DNA of 44,691 nucleotides from positions 1-44,691 of the forward strand of contig CAYXBY010000007.1 of the NCBI GenBank assembly GCA_964463325.1, written 5' to 3'. The notes under the pieces are model-generated. The model was not told the DNA's origin and did not search any database. It was given only the letters and a program-made list of their open reading frames with translations. The translations under genes were made by a program, and so were the position numbers. Positions 7,885 through 17,079 of the stretch are shown here, in pieces. Within the stretch, counting starts at the first letter, position 1, and the number at the start of each line of letters is the position of its first letter. Source of the stretch: UMGS1002 sp964463325. Lineage in GTDB: Bacteria; Bacillota; Clostridia; Oscillospirales; CAG-272.

Positions 7885-10188
7885 ATGAAACTGATAATTG
7901 CCGAAAAACCGAGCCTTGGGCGCAATATCGCCGCGGCTATCGGAAATCTGAATAAAAGAGACGGATATCTTGAGGGCGAGGGCTACTATGTCAGCTGGGC
8001 CTTTGGACACCTTTTTTCGCTGTGCGACGTCGAGCATTACGGCGGCGGAGCTGTGCCGGCCAACGGCAAGCGCCGCTGGACCATGGAGGGACTGCCCTGT
8101 ATACCGCAAAAATTTGATTTTGAGCTCCGGCGCACCGGCACCAACGGCAAGCCCGATGCCGGCATTGCGCGCCAGTTCGAGACCATATGCCGTCTGGCGG
8201 CGCGACCTGAGGTCGACGCCATCATAAATGCGGGGGACGCTGACCGTGAGGGTGAGATCATAGTCCGACTGTGCATACAGCACGCCGTCGCCGCCAACCC
8301 CGCCATTGCAACCAAAAAGGTATATCGCCTGTGGCTGCCCGATCAGACGGCCGAGACGATACGCGCACAGCTGGCCGTCGAGCGGCTGGACGAGGAATAT
8401 GAATGCCTCGCCAACGAGGGCTTCGCGCGGACGTACGTCGACTGGCTGTACGGTGTCAATCTGACGCGCTACGCCACGCTGCGGACAGGCAAGCTGCTGC
8501 GGGTGGGGCGGGTGATAGTGCCAATCGTCAAGGCGATATACGACCGCGATATGGCCATACGCAATTTTGTGCCGGGCAAGTATCTGGCGCCGGTCAGCCG
8601 TGAGGAGACGAACGGCCAGTCGGTGGAGCTGACATCGCGGCGGCAGTTTGAGCCCGAGCAGGCGGCCGAGGCGCAGCGCCTGTGTGACAGCTATAATGCC
8701 GCCGGCGCCGTCGTGACGGCGGTAAAGAGCAAAAAGGACACGTTAGCGCCGGGCAAGCTGTATTCGCTGACCAAACTGCAAAATTATCTTGGAAAAAAGT
8801 ATAAAATGCCGATGGAAACGTCGCTTAAACTGGCGCAAAAGCTGTATGAGGAGGGGTATCTGACCTACCCTCGTACCAACTCCGAGTATCTTGCCACTGC
8901 CGAGAAGGACAAAATGAAAAAAATAATATCCGGCTGTGCGGCGCTGGGCTATCCGGTCGAGTTCAAGGACAGCAAGACGATATTTGACGACTCCAAGATC
9001 GAGTCCCATTCGGCGCTAACGCCAACCTACAAGATACCTAAAAAGGGGCAACTGAGTGAGGACGAATATCGCGTCTATTCGGCGGTGATGCGGAGATTCG
9101 TGGCGGTGTTCTGCGCACGGCCGTGCGTCGTGCGGCGGACGCAGATAACGATACGTGTCGACGCGCCTGAGCCCGAGGAATTTGTGCTCAAGGGGACAGT
9201 CATGCTTGAGCCGGGCTGGACTGCTTACGACGACTCCAGCTTGCGCGACCGGATACTGCCTGAACTCAAAAAGGGCGATCGCGTAAACATAGATTTCAAG
9301 CCGGTCGAAAAGCAGACCTCGGCACCGCGGCATTACACCATTGAGACGCTCAACAATTATCTAAAAAATCCATTCAAGGAGGATAAGGCTCGCGCTGCCG
9401 AGGCGTCGGCGGCTGAGGAGGGCGGTGTCGTCAGCGACGATGAGGACTACCGCGCCATCTTCGAGGGACTTGAACTTGGCACAGAGGCGACGCGCACCGG
9501 CATCATCGACAACGCCAAAAAGAGTCACTACATCGAGCTTAAAAAGGACACCTACTACATCCTGCCGGATGGCGAATATCTGATAGAATCGCTGACGCGG
9601 TTGAATATTTCAATGGACAAATACAAGACCTCGACGCTTGGACGTGCACTCAAGCAGGTCTACCGCGCCGATATGACCGTTGAACAGTGCGTCGGCCTGG
9701 CGGCGGACGAGCTGCGCACGATATTCGGCTCGGCGGGGACGGACGGCGGCAGTGACGTCGGCTTTTTCGGCGACGTCGTCGGCCACTGCCCGGTGTGCGG
9801 GCGCGAGGTGGCGCAGAGAGGGCGGTTTTACGGCTGCACAGGCTGGCGCGAGGGCTGCAAGTTCTCGGTCAACACCTACATCTGCTCACGCGCCATATCG
9901 GTCGAGGCCATGCGACGGCTGCTTAGCGAGGGGACGACTGGCGTCATTGACGGCTTTGTCTCGCGCCGCTCGGGCAAGAGCTTTTCTGCGGCGCTGGTGC
10001 TGCGCGACGGACGCGCAGTGTTCGATTTTGCCGCCGCCGACGCGCCATCTGCCAGTCCGACACCGTCGCCGCAGCCCGACTACGGTACCTGCCCACTGTG
10101 CGGTAAGCCGCTCATTCGCGGCAGGACGGCCTACGGCTGCTCGGGCTGGCGCGAGGGCTGCCCTTATCGTCGGCCATTTGAGGAATAG
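7885..10188 (+). CDS. topB: DNA topoisomerase III (type IA)
   Basis: Type IA topoisomerase that relaxes and decatenates DNA by passing strands through a transient 5'-phosphotyrosine break. It has 767 residues. The Toprim domain starts IIAEKPSLGRNIAAAIG and contains the metal-binding GDADREGE. The catalytic tyrosine is Tyr328 in the LTYPRTNSEYL box. The C-terminal part holds two four-cysteine zinc ribbons, starting at Cys635 (CPVCG) and Cys736 (CPLCG), both followed by a GCxGWREGC repeat. The linker between them is rich in Ala, Ser and Pro. The ribosome site is weak. Plasmid and ICE-borne TopB proteins are similar, but the neighbours here look chromosomal. Confidence 0.96.
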   Translation: MKLIIAEKPSLGRNIAAAIGNLNKRDGYLEGEGYYVSWAFGHLFSLCDVEHYGGGAVPANGKRRWTMEGLPCIPQKFDFELRRTGTNGKPDAGIARQFETICRLAARPEVDAIINAGDADREGEIIVRLCIQHAVAANPAIATKKVYRLWLPDQTAETIRAQLAVERLDEEYECLANEGFARTYVDWLYGVNLTRYATLRTGKLLRVGRVIVPIVKAIYDRDMAIRNFVPGKYLAPVSREETNGQSVELTSRRQFEPEQAAEAQRLCDSYNAAGAVVTAVKSKKDTLAPGKLYSLTKLQNYLGKKYKMPMETSLKLAQKLYEEGYLTYPRTNSEYLATAEKDKMKKIISGCAALGYPVEFKDSKTIFDDSKIESHSALTPTYKIPKKGQLSEDEYRVYSAVMRRFVAVFCARPCVVRRTQITIRVDAPEPEEFVLKGTVMLEPGWTAYDDSSLRDRILPELKKGDRVNIDFKPVEKQTSAPRHYTIETLNNYLKNPFKEDKARAAEASAAEEGGVVSDDEDYRAIFEGLELGTEATRTGIIDNAKKSHYIELKKDTYYILPDGEYLIESLTRLNISMDKYKTSTLGRALKQVYRADMTVEQCVGLAADELRTIFGSAGTDGGSDVGFFGDVVGHCPVCGREVAQRGRFYGCTGWREGCKFSVNTYICSRAISVEAMRRLLSEGTTGVIDGFVSRRSGKSFSAALVLRDGRAVFDFAAADAPSASPTPSPQPDYGTCPLCGKPLIRGRTAYGCSGWREGCPYRRPFEE

Positions 10189-10207
10189 ATATTAATTAAT
10201 ATATAAT
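10178..10207 (+). promoter_or_regulatory. possible promoter of the aminopeptidase gene
   Basis: TTGAGG (10178-10183, in the last codons of topB) and TATAAT (10202-10207) with an 18-base spacer. The -10 box is perfect and the -35 box is weak. It stands directly before AAAGGG and the ATG at 10222, so the leader would be very short. Confidence 0.5.
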
Positions 10208-10221
10208 GAAAGGGAATTAAA

Positions 10222-11457
10222 ATGAAAAAAACAACGCTTAAAAAGTATGCGCATCTGATCGCTCGGGTCGGTGCAAACGTCCAGAAGGGTCAGCCGGTTA
10301 TACTTTATTCCAATGTCGAGCATTATGAATTTGCTGCAATGGTGGCTGAGGAATGCTACCGCTGCGGCGCAAAATATGTGCGCATGGAGTGGTCGTATCA
10401 GCCGCTGAGCCGACTGGCGTACCGCCACCAGAGCCTCAAAACGCTGTCTACCGTGCACAAGTGGGAGGAGGAAAAGCTCAAGCTAATGACAGAGGAGCTG
10501 CCTTGCCGTGTCGTGCTCATTGGCGAGGATCCCGACGGCCTGCGCGGCATAAACCTTGAAAAGATGCAGAAGGCGCACGTAGCTACCTACAAGGTCATTA
10601 AGCCCTACCGTGACGCGATAGAATCCAAGCATCAGTGGACGATAGCGGCGGTCCCGTCGGTGGCGTGGGCTAAAAAGGTGTTCCCCGAGCTCAAAAAGAA
10701 CCAGGCCGTCGAGCGGCTGTGGCGGGCGATACTTGATGCTGTGCGTGTTACCGATGACCCCGCAAACGACCCTGTTGCCGAGTGGGAGCGTCACAACGCC
10801 AATTTCAGCAAGAGATGTCAGTGGCTCAACGCGCAGAAGTTTGACTATCTCACCTACAAGAGCTCCAACGGCACCGATTTCCGCGCCGACCTCATCCCCG
10901 AGGGGCACTGGTGCGGCGGCGGTGAGGTGACCAAGCAGGGCATCTACTTCAATCCCAACCTCCCGACTGAGGAGATATTCACCAGCCCCATGAAGGGCAG
11001 GGCAGAGGGTAAGCTGGTCTCGACCAAGCCGCTGTCCTACAATGGCCAGCTGATCGAGAATTTCTGGATCCGCTTTGAGAACGGCCGCGCCGTCGAGTGG
11101 GACGCTGAGAGCGGGCGCGAGGTGCTGGGCAAGATGCTGACCATGGACGAGGGCGCCGCCATGCTTGGCGAGCTGGCGCTCATCCCCTGCAACAGTCCCA
11201 TCAACAACAGCGGAATTCTTTTCTATGAGACGCTGTTTGACGAGAACGCCAGCTGCCATGTGGCCGTCGGCTGCGGCTTTAATGACTGCATCGACGGATA
11301 CCTCGACAAGACCAACGAGGAATGTCAGGCGCTGGGCATAAATGACAGCATCATTCATGTGGATTTTATGGTCGGTGCGCCGGATATGTGCATCACCGGC
11401 TACAAGGACGGCCGTGCAGTGCCGATATTTGTCAACGGCGAGTGGGCTGAGCAATAA
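10222..11457 (+). CDS. M29-family metallo-aminopeptidase (aminopeptidase T/S type)
   Basis: Cytoplasmic exopeptidase that removes N-terminal residues using two metal ions. It has 411 residues, typical of the family. The ligand pattern is visible in order: Glu in the NLPTEEIFTSP segment, Glu in MLGELAL, His in SCHVAVG, and His and Asp in IIHVDFM. The N-terminal Rossmann-like half begins LKKYAHLIARVGANVQKGQ. AAAGGG lies eight bases before the ATG. It stands 33 bases after topB and ends at a bidirectional terminator. Confidence 0.93.
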   Translation: MKKTTLKKYAHLIARVGANVQKGQPVILYSNVEHYEFAAMVAEECYRCGAKYVRMEWSYQPLSRLAYRHQSLKTLSTVHKWEEEKLKLMTEELPCRVVLIGEDPDGLRGINLEKMQKAHVATYKVIKPYRDAIESKHQWTIAAVPSVAWAKKVFPELKKNQAVERLWRAILDAVRVTDDPANDPVAEWERHNANFSKRCQWLNAQKFDYLTYKSSNGTDFRADLIPEGHWCGGGEVTKQGIYFNPNLPTEEIFTSPMKGRAEGKLVSTKPLSYNGQLIENFWIRFENGRAVEWDAESGREVLGKMLTMDEGAAMLGELALIPCNSPINNSGILFYETLFDENASCHVAVGCGFNDCIDGYLDKTNEECQALGINDSIIHVDFMVGAPDMCITGYKDGRAVPIFVNGEWAEQ

Positions 11458-11463
11458 AAAAGT

Positions 11464-11500
11464 GCCGTACCGCGGGTAGATCCGTGGTACGGCGTTTTTT
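11464..11500. terminator. bidirectional intrinsic terminator between the aminopeptidase and patB genes
   Basis: GCCGTACCGCGG (11464-11475) pairs with CCGTGGTACGGC (11482-11493) with one G-U pair and a 6-nt loop. TTTTTT follows on the plus strand (11495-11500), and an A-run at 11456-11461 gives the T-run for the minus strand. It serves both convergent genes. Confidence 0.93.
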
Positions 11501-11506
11501 AATGTT

Positions 11507-12676
11507 TTATTTGTGCTTCAGTGCCTCTATCGCGCGCCGCAGGCGCTCAAGACCGTCAAGCAGTGTGGCGCGGGGGCAGGCGATATTCATGCGCAGAAAG
11601 GTGCGCCCCGATTCGCCGTATTGCCGTCCGCTTGAGAGGAACAGCCCCGTCTCGCGGCGTATGAATTCGGCCAGTTCGGCCGAATCCTGTGTTACTGCGG
11701 CGCAATCCAGCCACAAAAGGTAGGTCGCCTCGGACGGAACGAGGTGCAGCGCGGGGATATGCTCGCGCAAATAGGCCGCGACAGTTTCACGGTTGCCTTG
11801 AATGTAGACGCGCAGCTCGTCCAGCCAGTCGCCGCCCTGCTCGAAGGCTGCAACGGCGGCTTCAATGGCGAAAACATTGGGCTCGGCCACCTCGTCGGTG
11901 TTCAGCCCGCGCCAAACGCGGTGGCGCAGATACGGGTCGGGCACCGAGACCGCGGCAGTTTGCAGCCCGGCAATGTTGAAGGTCTTGGTTGGTGCCAGGC
12001 AGCTGATGCTGATGCGGCGACATTGCTCCGAGACCGACGCAAAGGGGACATATTCGCGTCCGGGAGCTGTCAGGTCGCAGTGTATCTCGTCCGAAATGAC
12101 GGTGACATGGTGCTTGGCGCACAGCCCGCCGATGCGGCTGAGCGTGTCGCGATCCCAAATGCGGCCGATAGGATTGTGAGGATTGCAGAGTATCATGAGC
12201 GTGGTCTGCGGGTTGGCAAGACAGCGCTCGAGGTCGTCAAAATCAATGTGATATTCGCCGACCTCGTACACCAGCGGCGACTCAAGCACACGGCAGCCGT
12301 TGTTGATTATGGAATTGAAGAAAATGTTGTAGACCGGCGTCTGTATGACGACATTTTCATTTGGCGTTGTCAGCTTGCGGACTATGCTGGATATTGCCGG
12401 CACGACGCCGGTGCAGAACATCAGCCAGTCGCGCTCGAGCTCGAGCCCGTGGCGGCGGCTCCACCAGCCGCGATACGCTTCATACCATGCGTCGGTCACA
12501 TCGGCGTAGCCGAATATGCCGTGGCTGACACGCGCCTCGAGCGCGCGACGTATCTCGGGAGCGACGGCAAAGTCCATGTCGGCCACCCACATTGGCAGCT
12601 CGCCCGGTGCCGTTTCGTCCCATTTGACGGAATTCGTCCCGCGGCGGTCTATGACGGTGTCAAAATCGTATTTCAT
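11507..12676 (-). CDS. PatB/MalY-type aminotransferase (cystathionine beta-lyase-like)
   Basis: PLP-dependent fold type I enzyme of 389 residues. It matches the PatB/MalY subgroup by its N-terminus (KWDE, MWVADMDF, GIFGY) and by the Schiff-base lysine in APTKTFNIAGLQ. Members cleave cystathionine or cysteine conjugates (C-S lyase) or act as aminotransferases; MalY also acts as a regulator. A strong AAGGAGG lies before the ATG. It is the second gene after a DUF3737 protein, 9 bases apart. The exact reaction cannot be decided from the sequence. Confidence 0.93.
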   Translation of the reverse strand: MKYDFDTVIDRRGTNSVKWDETAPGELPMWVADMDFAVAPEIRRALEARVSHGIFGYADVTDAWYEAYRGWWSRRHGLELERDWLMFCTGVVPAISSIVRKLTTPNENVVIQTPVYNIFFNSIINNGCRVLESPLVYEVGEYHIDFDDLERCLANPQTTLMILCNPHNPIGRIWDRDTLSRIGGLCAKHHVTVISDEIHCDLTAPGREYVPFASVSEQCRRISISCLAPTKTFNIAGLQTAAVSVPDPYLRHRVWRGLNTDEVAEPNVFAIEAAVAAFEQGGDWLDELRVYIQGNRETVAAYLREHIPALHLVPSEATYLLWLDCAAVTQDSAELAEFIRRETGLFLSSGRQYGESGRTFLRMNIACPRATLLDGLERLRRAIEALKHK

Positions 12677-12685
12677 GCGGCCTCC

Positions 12686-13546
12686 TTAGTGCGCGACGGC
12701 GGTGTCGCGGCAGATGATGCGTGTTTTTTCGGGGTCGATGCGATCCGGCTCGAGAATGAGCTCGCCGATGGCGTCGGCGCGGATGGTGCCGGAGGAGGGG
12801 TTGAGAACGCTGTCGATGCGGCTGCATATGTCGGCGTCGACGCTCGAATATTCAAAGGCCAGTGTTGTGCCGAGCAGCTTACAGTTCTTCATGGTCAGCC
12901 GGTCTATGTAGCACATGCCCTGAAGGCTTTCGATAGTGCAGTTTATAAGCGTCAGCTCCTGCGCGTTCCAGCCGAGGTATTCGCCCGAGATGAAGGAATC
13001 GTAAACGGTGACGCGGCGGCTGTTCCAAAAGGCGTCCTTGGAGAGCAGGCGGGAGTTGTGGATCTCCACGTCCTCGACGCCGTCAAATGAGTAATTGCCG
13101 TAAAGCGTCAGGCCGTCGATGCGCATGCCTCGGCTGTTCATGGCGAAGTAATCGCCGCGGGCGGTGACGTCCGAAATACTGACGTCGTCGCAGCTCCACA
13201 GCGTCTCGGCTGCGTTGGAGAAGGAGACGTGCTCGAGGTTCAGCCCGTGGCAGCGTCTGAAGTTTTTTGGCGCCTCGATGGCGCAGTCGCGGACGCTTAT
13301 GCGGTCGGTGTACCACACGCCGGCGCGTGCCATCTCAAACCATGTGCAGTCGTCCACTGCGACGTCGTGACAGTACCAGAGCGGGTACTTCCACTTGAAC
13401 ATGCTGCCGCGCAGCTCGAGTTCGGAGCTCTCCTTGAGCGGAGATTCACCGTCCTCAAATATGCAGTCTGTTATTTTAAGCCCGTGCGAGCCAAACAGCG
13501 CGCGCTCACCTGTGAGTCGCTGCTGTGATATCAGTTTTTTGTCCAT
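12686..13546 (-). CDS. DUF3737 family protein, predicted right-handed beta-helix
   Basis: The 286-residue protein has short repeating strands of the form 'hydrophobic-x-Asp/Asn-Cys/Ser' (DCIFEDG, VDDCTWFEM, VRDCAIEAP, VYDSFISG, LINCTIES, MKNCKLLG), the periodic pattern of a beta-helix. It matches DUF3737, whose function is not established. It has no signal peptide. AGGAG precedes the ATG. It forms a two-gene unit with the PatB-like gene behind its own promoter. A role in modifying or sensing a small metabolite linked to C-S lyase activity is only a guess from neighbourhood. Confidence 0.88.
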   Translation of the reverse strand: MDKKLISQQRLTGERALFGSHGLKITDCIFEDGESPLKESSELELRGSMFKWKYPLWYCHDVAVDDCTWFEMARAGVWYTDRISVRDCAIEAPKNFRRCHGLNLEHVSFSNAAETLWSCDDVSISDVTARGDYFAMNSRGMRIDGLTLYGNYSFDGVEDVEIHNSRLLSKDAFWNSRRVTVYDSFISGEYLGWNAQELTLINCTIESLQGMCYIDRLTMKNCKLLGTTLAFEYSSVDADICSRIDSVLNPSSGTIRADAIGELILEPDRIDPEKTRIICRDTAVAH

Positions 13547-13606
13547 TGATAATGCTCCTGTGCCTTGATCGGTGCGAGTGCCGCGCCGACTTATTGTGCT
13601 GCTTAA

Positions 13607-13635
13607 AGTTTAGCATAACGGAGCGTTTTTGTCAA
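13607..13635 (-). promoter_or_regulatory. promoter of the DUF3737-PatB operon
   Basis: Minus-strand TTGACA (complement of 13630-13635) and TAAACT (complement of 13607-13612) with a 17-base spacer lie about 60 bases before the DUF3737 ATG. Confidence 0.78.
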
Positions 13636-13707
13636 GGTGCAAACGCCATTTGAAGTGGGAATATGGTTCGACGTGGCAGTTATTTGCAAGAATTTTTTGT
13701 GCAGTTA

Positions 13708-13736
13708 TTGACAGTACGGAACAATTGATATATAAT
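13708..13736 (+). promoter_or_regulatory. promoter of the GDPD gene
   Basis: TTGACA (13708-13713), a 17-base spacer and TATAAT (13731-13736) form a perfect consensus promoter. It rules out the longer upstream reading frame as coding and supports the ATG at 13773. Confidence 0.92.
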
Positions 13737-13772
13737 GTAATAAAATCAGATCACTATTGGAGGCAATTAATT

Positions 13773-14618
13773 ATGAGCAGATTTGACGATATTCGGGCGG
13801 CGGCATCATCGCGCGCACTGCTGGCGGCTCACCGCGGTGTTTCGGGAGGAAATATCCCCTGTAACACAATGGCGGCGTTTGAGATAGCCCTGCGTCAGGG
13901 CGCGGACATAATGGAGCTGGACGTCCAGCGCTCGGTTGACGGGCAGCTGTTTGTTTTCCATGAGGGCAAGGAGGATCCGCACCTCAACGCCTATAAAAAC
14001 TTTATACGCGACAATACCTCCGAGGCGATCCGCTACATGCGGTACGTTAATGTGGACAATGATGCCACGCAGTTTGGCGTCAGCACACTGGACGATGTGC
14101 TGGAATTTCTCAAGGATAAGTGCTACATAAATCTCGATCACTGCTGGAATTTCTTTCCCGAGGCCGTTGCCTGTGTCCGCCGTCACAAAATGGAGGAGCA
14201 GATCATACTCAAAAGCGGTCCCAAAAAGCAGTTTTTTGAAGCCATCGCCGAGTGCGCACCTGACATTATATACATGCCCATCGTCAACACGCGTGACGAG
14301 TGCTTTGACCTGTTGAATTCCATGGATATCAATTTTGCAGGAAGTGAGGTCGTCTTCAGCTCGATGGATAGCGAACTGGCGAGCGAGGCGTACATCGAAA
14401 AGATGCACAAGGCCGGCAAGGTGCTGTGGGCAAACGCGATAATCTATCGTTATACCGTTCAGCTGGCTGCCGGCATGAGCGATGACACCTCACTGACCGG
14501 CGATCCCGCAGATGGTTGGGGCAAGCTGGCCGATATGGGCTATGATATCATCCAGACCGACTGGATGGGCATGTGCCGCGAGTACCTGTTTAACACCGGT
14601 AAGATCTACAACAAATAA
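13773..14618 (+). CDS. glycerophosphodiester phosphodiesterase family protein
   Basis: The 281-residue TIM-barrel protein belongs to the GDPD family, which hydrolyses glycerophosphodiesters to sn-glycerol-3-phosphate and an alcohol. Catalytic residues visible are His20-Arg21 (AAHRG), Glu48 and Asp50 (MELDVQ) and His63 (VFHEGKE). No signal peptide is seen, so it acts in the cytoplasm. The frame is open 144 bases further upstream, but that stretch carries the promoter; TTGGAGG stands before the ATG at 13773. The comEC-like gene follows 22 bases later, in line with a membrane-lipid flavour shared with the phosphatidyltransferase downstream. The substrate is unknown. Confidence 0.9.
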   Translation: MSRFDDIRAAASSRALLAAHRGVSGGNIPCNTMAAFEIALRQGADIMELDVQRSVDGQLFVFHEGKEDPHLNAYKNFIRDNTSEAIRYMRYVNVDNDATQFGVSTLDDVLEFLKDKCYINLDHCWNFFPEAVACVRRHKMEEQIILKSGPKKQFFEAIAECAPDIIYMPIVNTRDECFDLLNSMDINFAGSEVVFSSMDSELASEAYIEKMHKAGKVLWANAIIYRYTVQLAAGMSDDTSLTGDPADGWGKLADMGYDIIQTDWMGMCREYLFNTGKIYNK

Positions 14619-14640
14619 TCCTTGTACAGGGAGGCGCCAG

Positions 14641-17010
14641 ATGGGGCTGTTCTACCGCAGACCGGCGGCCGGAGCGTTTGCCGCCTTCATATTTGCGTCG
14701 CTTATCGGATTTTTTATCAGCGATGTCGCAAAGCTTGCGGCGGTGACAATAGCAGTCATCGCCGCTGGTTGTGCGGCATTTTTTGCTATTTATAGCGGCC
14801 GGCGCGGAGTGGCGCTTATGATGGCCGCGCTGGCTGTGGCGGTGTCGCTGGGCATGGCTGAGCAGTGGGTGTACTTTGATCTTCACTATGCGAACTATTC
14901 AAGGTACACCGGCGAAGTAATTACAATTAACGCCAATGTCATATCACGGGACTATATAAACTCCTATTCGTCCGGATATTTTATTCGTATTAGTGATATT
15001 AACGGAGAGCCGTGTCACGTCAAGGCATCGTTAAACTGCGAATATCTCAGCGATCTTCAGCCCGGCTACAGCTTTCAAATGACTGCCGAGGTGCTGCCGC
15101 CGTATGAGAATGCAGGCGAGGGCTTATGGCGCTTTGGCGAGCTGTCGGATGGGGTCCTGCTTAAGCTAAGCTCGGCGAGCGAGGAGGATTATGCTATCAC
15201 CGGCGAGGACGTCTTTGATTGGGAGTACCGTCTTAACACTGTCAATCGCAGCTTAGGTGCGCTTTTGCGTCGCATGATCCCAGGGCAGCAGGGTGAGCTG
15301 ACCGTCGCGCTGCTGCTTGGCGACCGCGAGGGGCTGGATGCCTCGGTTACCCGCGATTTCAGCCGCAGCGGGGTCTCGCATCTGCTGGCACTCAGCGGGC
15401 TTCACTTTTCAATAATAATCGGACTTGCGGGATTGCTGCTCAAGCGATTGAGGGTGCCGCGTGCGGCAAGGTGTGTTCTCCTGTTGGTGACTATACTCGG
15501 CTATTTGGCGCTGGTCGGCTTTGGTCTTTCCGCCTGCCGCGCGGCCATCATGCTGGCGGCGGTGTATATCTCCTTTTTCTTCTCAGCGCGAACGGACAGC
15601 GTGACCTCTCTGTTTGGAGCGGCGGCGTTGATCATTCTCATATCGCCGCCAAGCGTGCTGGATATCGGCTTTTGGCTGTCAGTGCTGGCGACTCTCGGTA
15701 TTATTCTGGGGCTTCCGCTGCTTGATGAGCTCAAGAATCTGCTGCTTTCGCGCATACATTCACGTCGCACGCGGCATTTGCTTGTTCGGATGCTCGAGCC
15801 TGTGACCAGCTATCTTTTGGTGCCTATTGTCGGCACAGTGGCAGCCAATGTGGCAACATGCCTTGTTGTATGGTTGGCTTTTGGCGAAATATCAGTCTAT
15901 TCGATGATCACAAATGTGATATTATCTCCTTTGGTTAGCGTGGTTTTATTGATCGGTGTGGCGATATTGGCATTTTCATGGTTCCCATGGCTGGCGGGGC
16001 TGCTCGCCACACTTGGCAGCACAGTCGCTGGATGGATGCTGTCGATCAGTGCGCATTTTGGCCGCAAGCCCGGCGGTGTGGTATCGCTGCGGTACGATTT
16101 TGCAGGTGTGATAATACTGATTCTGACGCTGACGGTGATCATGCTGGCGGTGATACGTCTGCGGCACAAATGGTTGATGGTAATACCGGCACCGTTGACT
16201 ATCGTCGCATTTGTTATAGCGCTGACGTGCTTTAACTCGGCACATGCCGGTGAGCTCGAGGTAACGTATCTGCGCGATAAAAGCAATGAAACGCTGGTGG
16301 CTGTCAGCGAGGGAAGCGCGGTGATAGTTGACCTGAGTGATGGCAGCTACAGCAGCCTTTATCGAGGCATGCGGAGGGCAGAGAAGGACTATGCAGTCGA
16401 CGTCTCCGCGCTCATTTTGACACATTATCATCAGCGCCACATATCTACTGTAGACCGCTTTTGCCGTACAGAGCTGGTCGAGCGCATTCTTTTGCCGTTT
16501 CCTCAAAATGACAAGGAATATTACATCATGTGGAGCATAGTCCACGACGCCGAGGAAAACGGCTGCCGTGTTGATGTTTATCGCGCCGGCGAGGCCGCTG
16601 CGTTGACTGATAGCCTCAGTATGATCGTCTTCCGCAGTTACATAAAGCGCTCGACGCACCCGACGCTCGCGCTCGGGCTGTGCCTCGGCGACGAGGTCTT
16701 GACGTATGTCGGCACATCGGTGCACGAAAGTGGAGCTTTTGAGTTGGTATCCGGGCTTGTGTCGGACAGCACTGAGGTGATTTTTGGAGCACATGGACCC
16801 GTGCTCAAGAGTCGCTTTTCCTACTCGCTGAGCCAGCAATTGCGAAGTGTGTGTTTTTCCACGCCTGAGGTGATATCATATTATGACCGCGAGGCGATAG
16901 CACTGCCGGACAATGCGATAGGTCTGGTGACCTCATTTCACGTAAGGATGGGAGAGGATTTGTTTCAATCCCTTGACAAAATCGGCGCGGACGTGTATAA
17001 TAGCAGGTAA
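14641..17010 (+). CDS. comEC: ComEC/Rec2-family DNA uptake channel protein
   Basis: Membrane protein of 789 residues. Order: N-terminal hydrophobic helices, an OB-like exterior segment, the competence core with LLLGDREGLD and GVSHLLALSGLHFSIIIG, about ten helices, and a C-terminal metallo-beta-lactamase-like domain from about residue 535. In the last domain the metal motif reads His595-Tyr-His597-Gln-Arg599-His600, so the usual Asp before the final His is Arg; the nuclease role may be lost. GGGAGG precedes the ATG; an upstream start inside the GDPD gene in this frame is rejected. comEA and other competence genes are not in the window. Confidence 0.9.
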   Translation: MGLFYRRPAAGAFAAFIFASLIGFFISDVAKLAAVTIAVIAAGCAAFFAIYSGRRGVALMMAALAVAVSLGMAEQWVYFDLHYANYSRYTGEVITINANVISRDYINSYSSGYFIRISDINGEPCHVKASLNCEYLSDLQPGYSFQMTAEVLPPYENAGEGLWRFGELSDGVLLKLSSASEEDYAITGEDVFDWEYRLNTVNRSLGALLRRMIPGQQGELTVALLLGDREGLDASVTRDFSRSGVSHLLALSGLHFSIIIGLAGLLLKRLRVPRAARCVLLLVTILGYLALVGFGLSACRAAIMLAAVYISFFFSARTDSVTSLFGAAALIILISPPSVLDIGFWLSVLATLGIILGLPLLDELKNLLLSRIHSRRTRHLLVRMLEPVTSYLLVPIVGTVAANVATCLVVWLAFGEISVYSMITNVILSPLVSVVLLIGVAILAFSWFPWLAGLLATLGSTVAGWMLSISAHFGRKPGGVVSLRYDFAGVIILILTLTVIMLAVIRLRHKWLMVIPAPLTIVAFVIALTCFNSAHAGELEVTYLRDKSNETLVAVSEGSAVIVDLSDGSYSSLYRGMRRAEKDYAVDVSALILTHYHQRHISTVDRFCRTELVERILLPFPQNDKEYYIMWSIVHDAEENGCRVDVYRAGEAAALTDSLSMIVFRSYIKRSTHPTLALGLCLGDEVLTYVGTSVHESGAFELVSGLVSDSTEVIFGAHGPVLKSRFSYSLSQQLRSVCFSTPEVISYYDREAIALPDNAIGLVTSFHVRMGEDLFQSLDKIGADVYNSR
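16973..17001 (+). promoter_or_regulatory. promoter inside the 3' end of comEC for the phosphatidyltransferase gene
   Basis: TTGACA (16973-16978), a 17-base spacer and TATAAT (16996-17001) give a perfect consensus whose -10 box lies in the last codons of comEC. Transcription would start close to the comEC stop codon, about 70 bases before the next ATG. Confidence 0.85.
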
Positions 17011-17079
17011 TAATTTTATATCGTTCGTTATATTTTAAGTTTAACTGAGCCAATCATGGCTCCCGGAGAGAAGAATTGT

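Noticed and set aside
10483..11454. 323-codon open frame opposite the M29 aminopeptidase gene
   Set aside because: Antisense shadow of a clearly recognised enzyme with all metal ligands.
11744..13090. 448-codon open frame on the plus strand opposite the PatB and DUF3737 genes
   Set aside because: It spans two well-recognised genes on the other strand. Long antisense frames are expected in GC-rich genes with few A/T third positions, and it has no ribosome site or recognisable domain.
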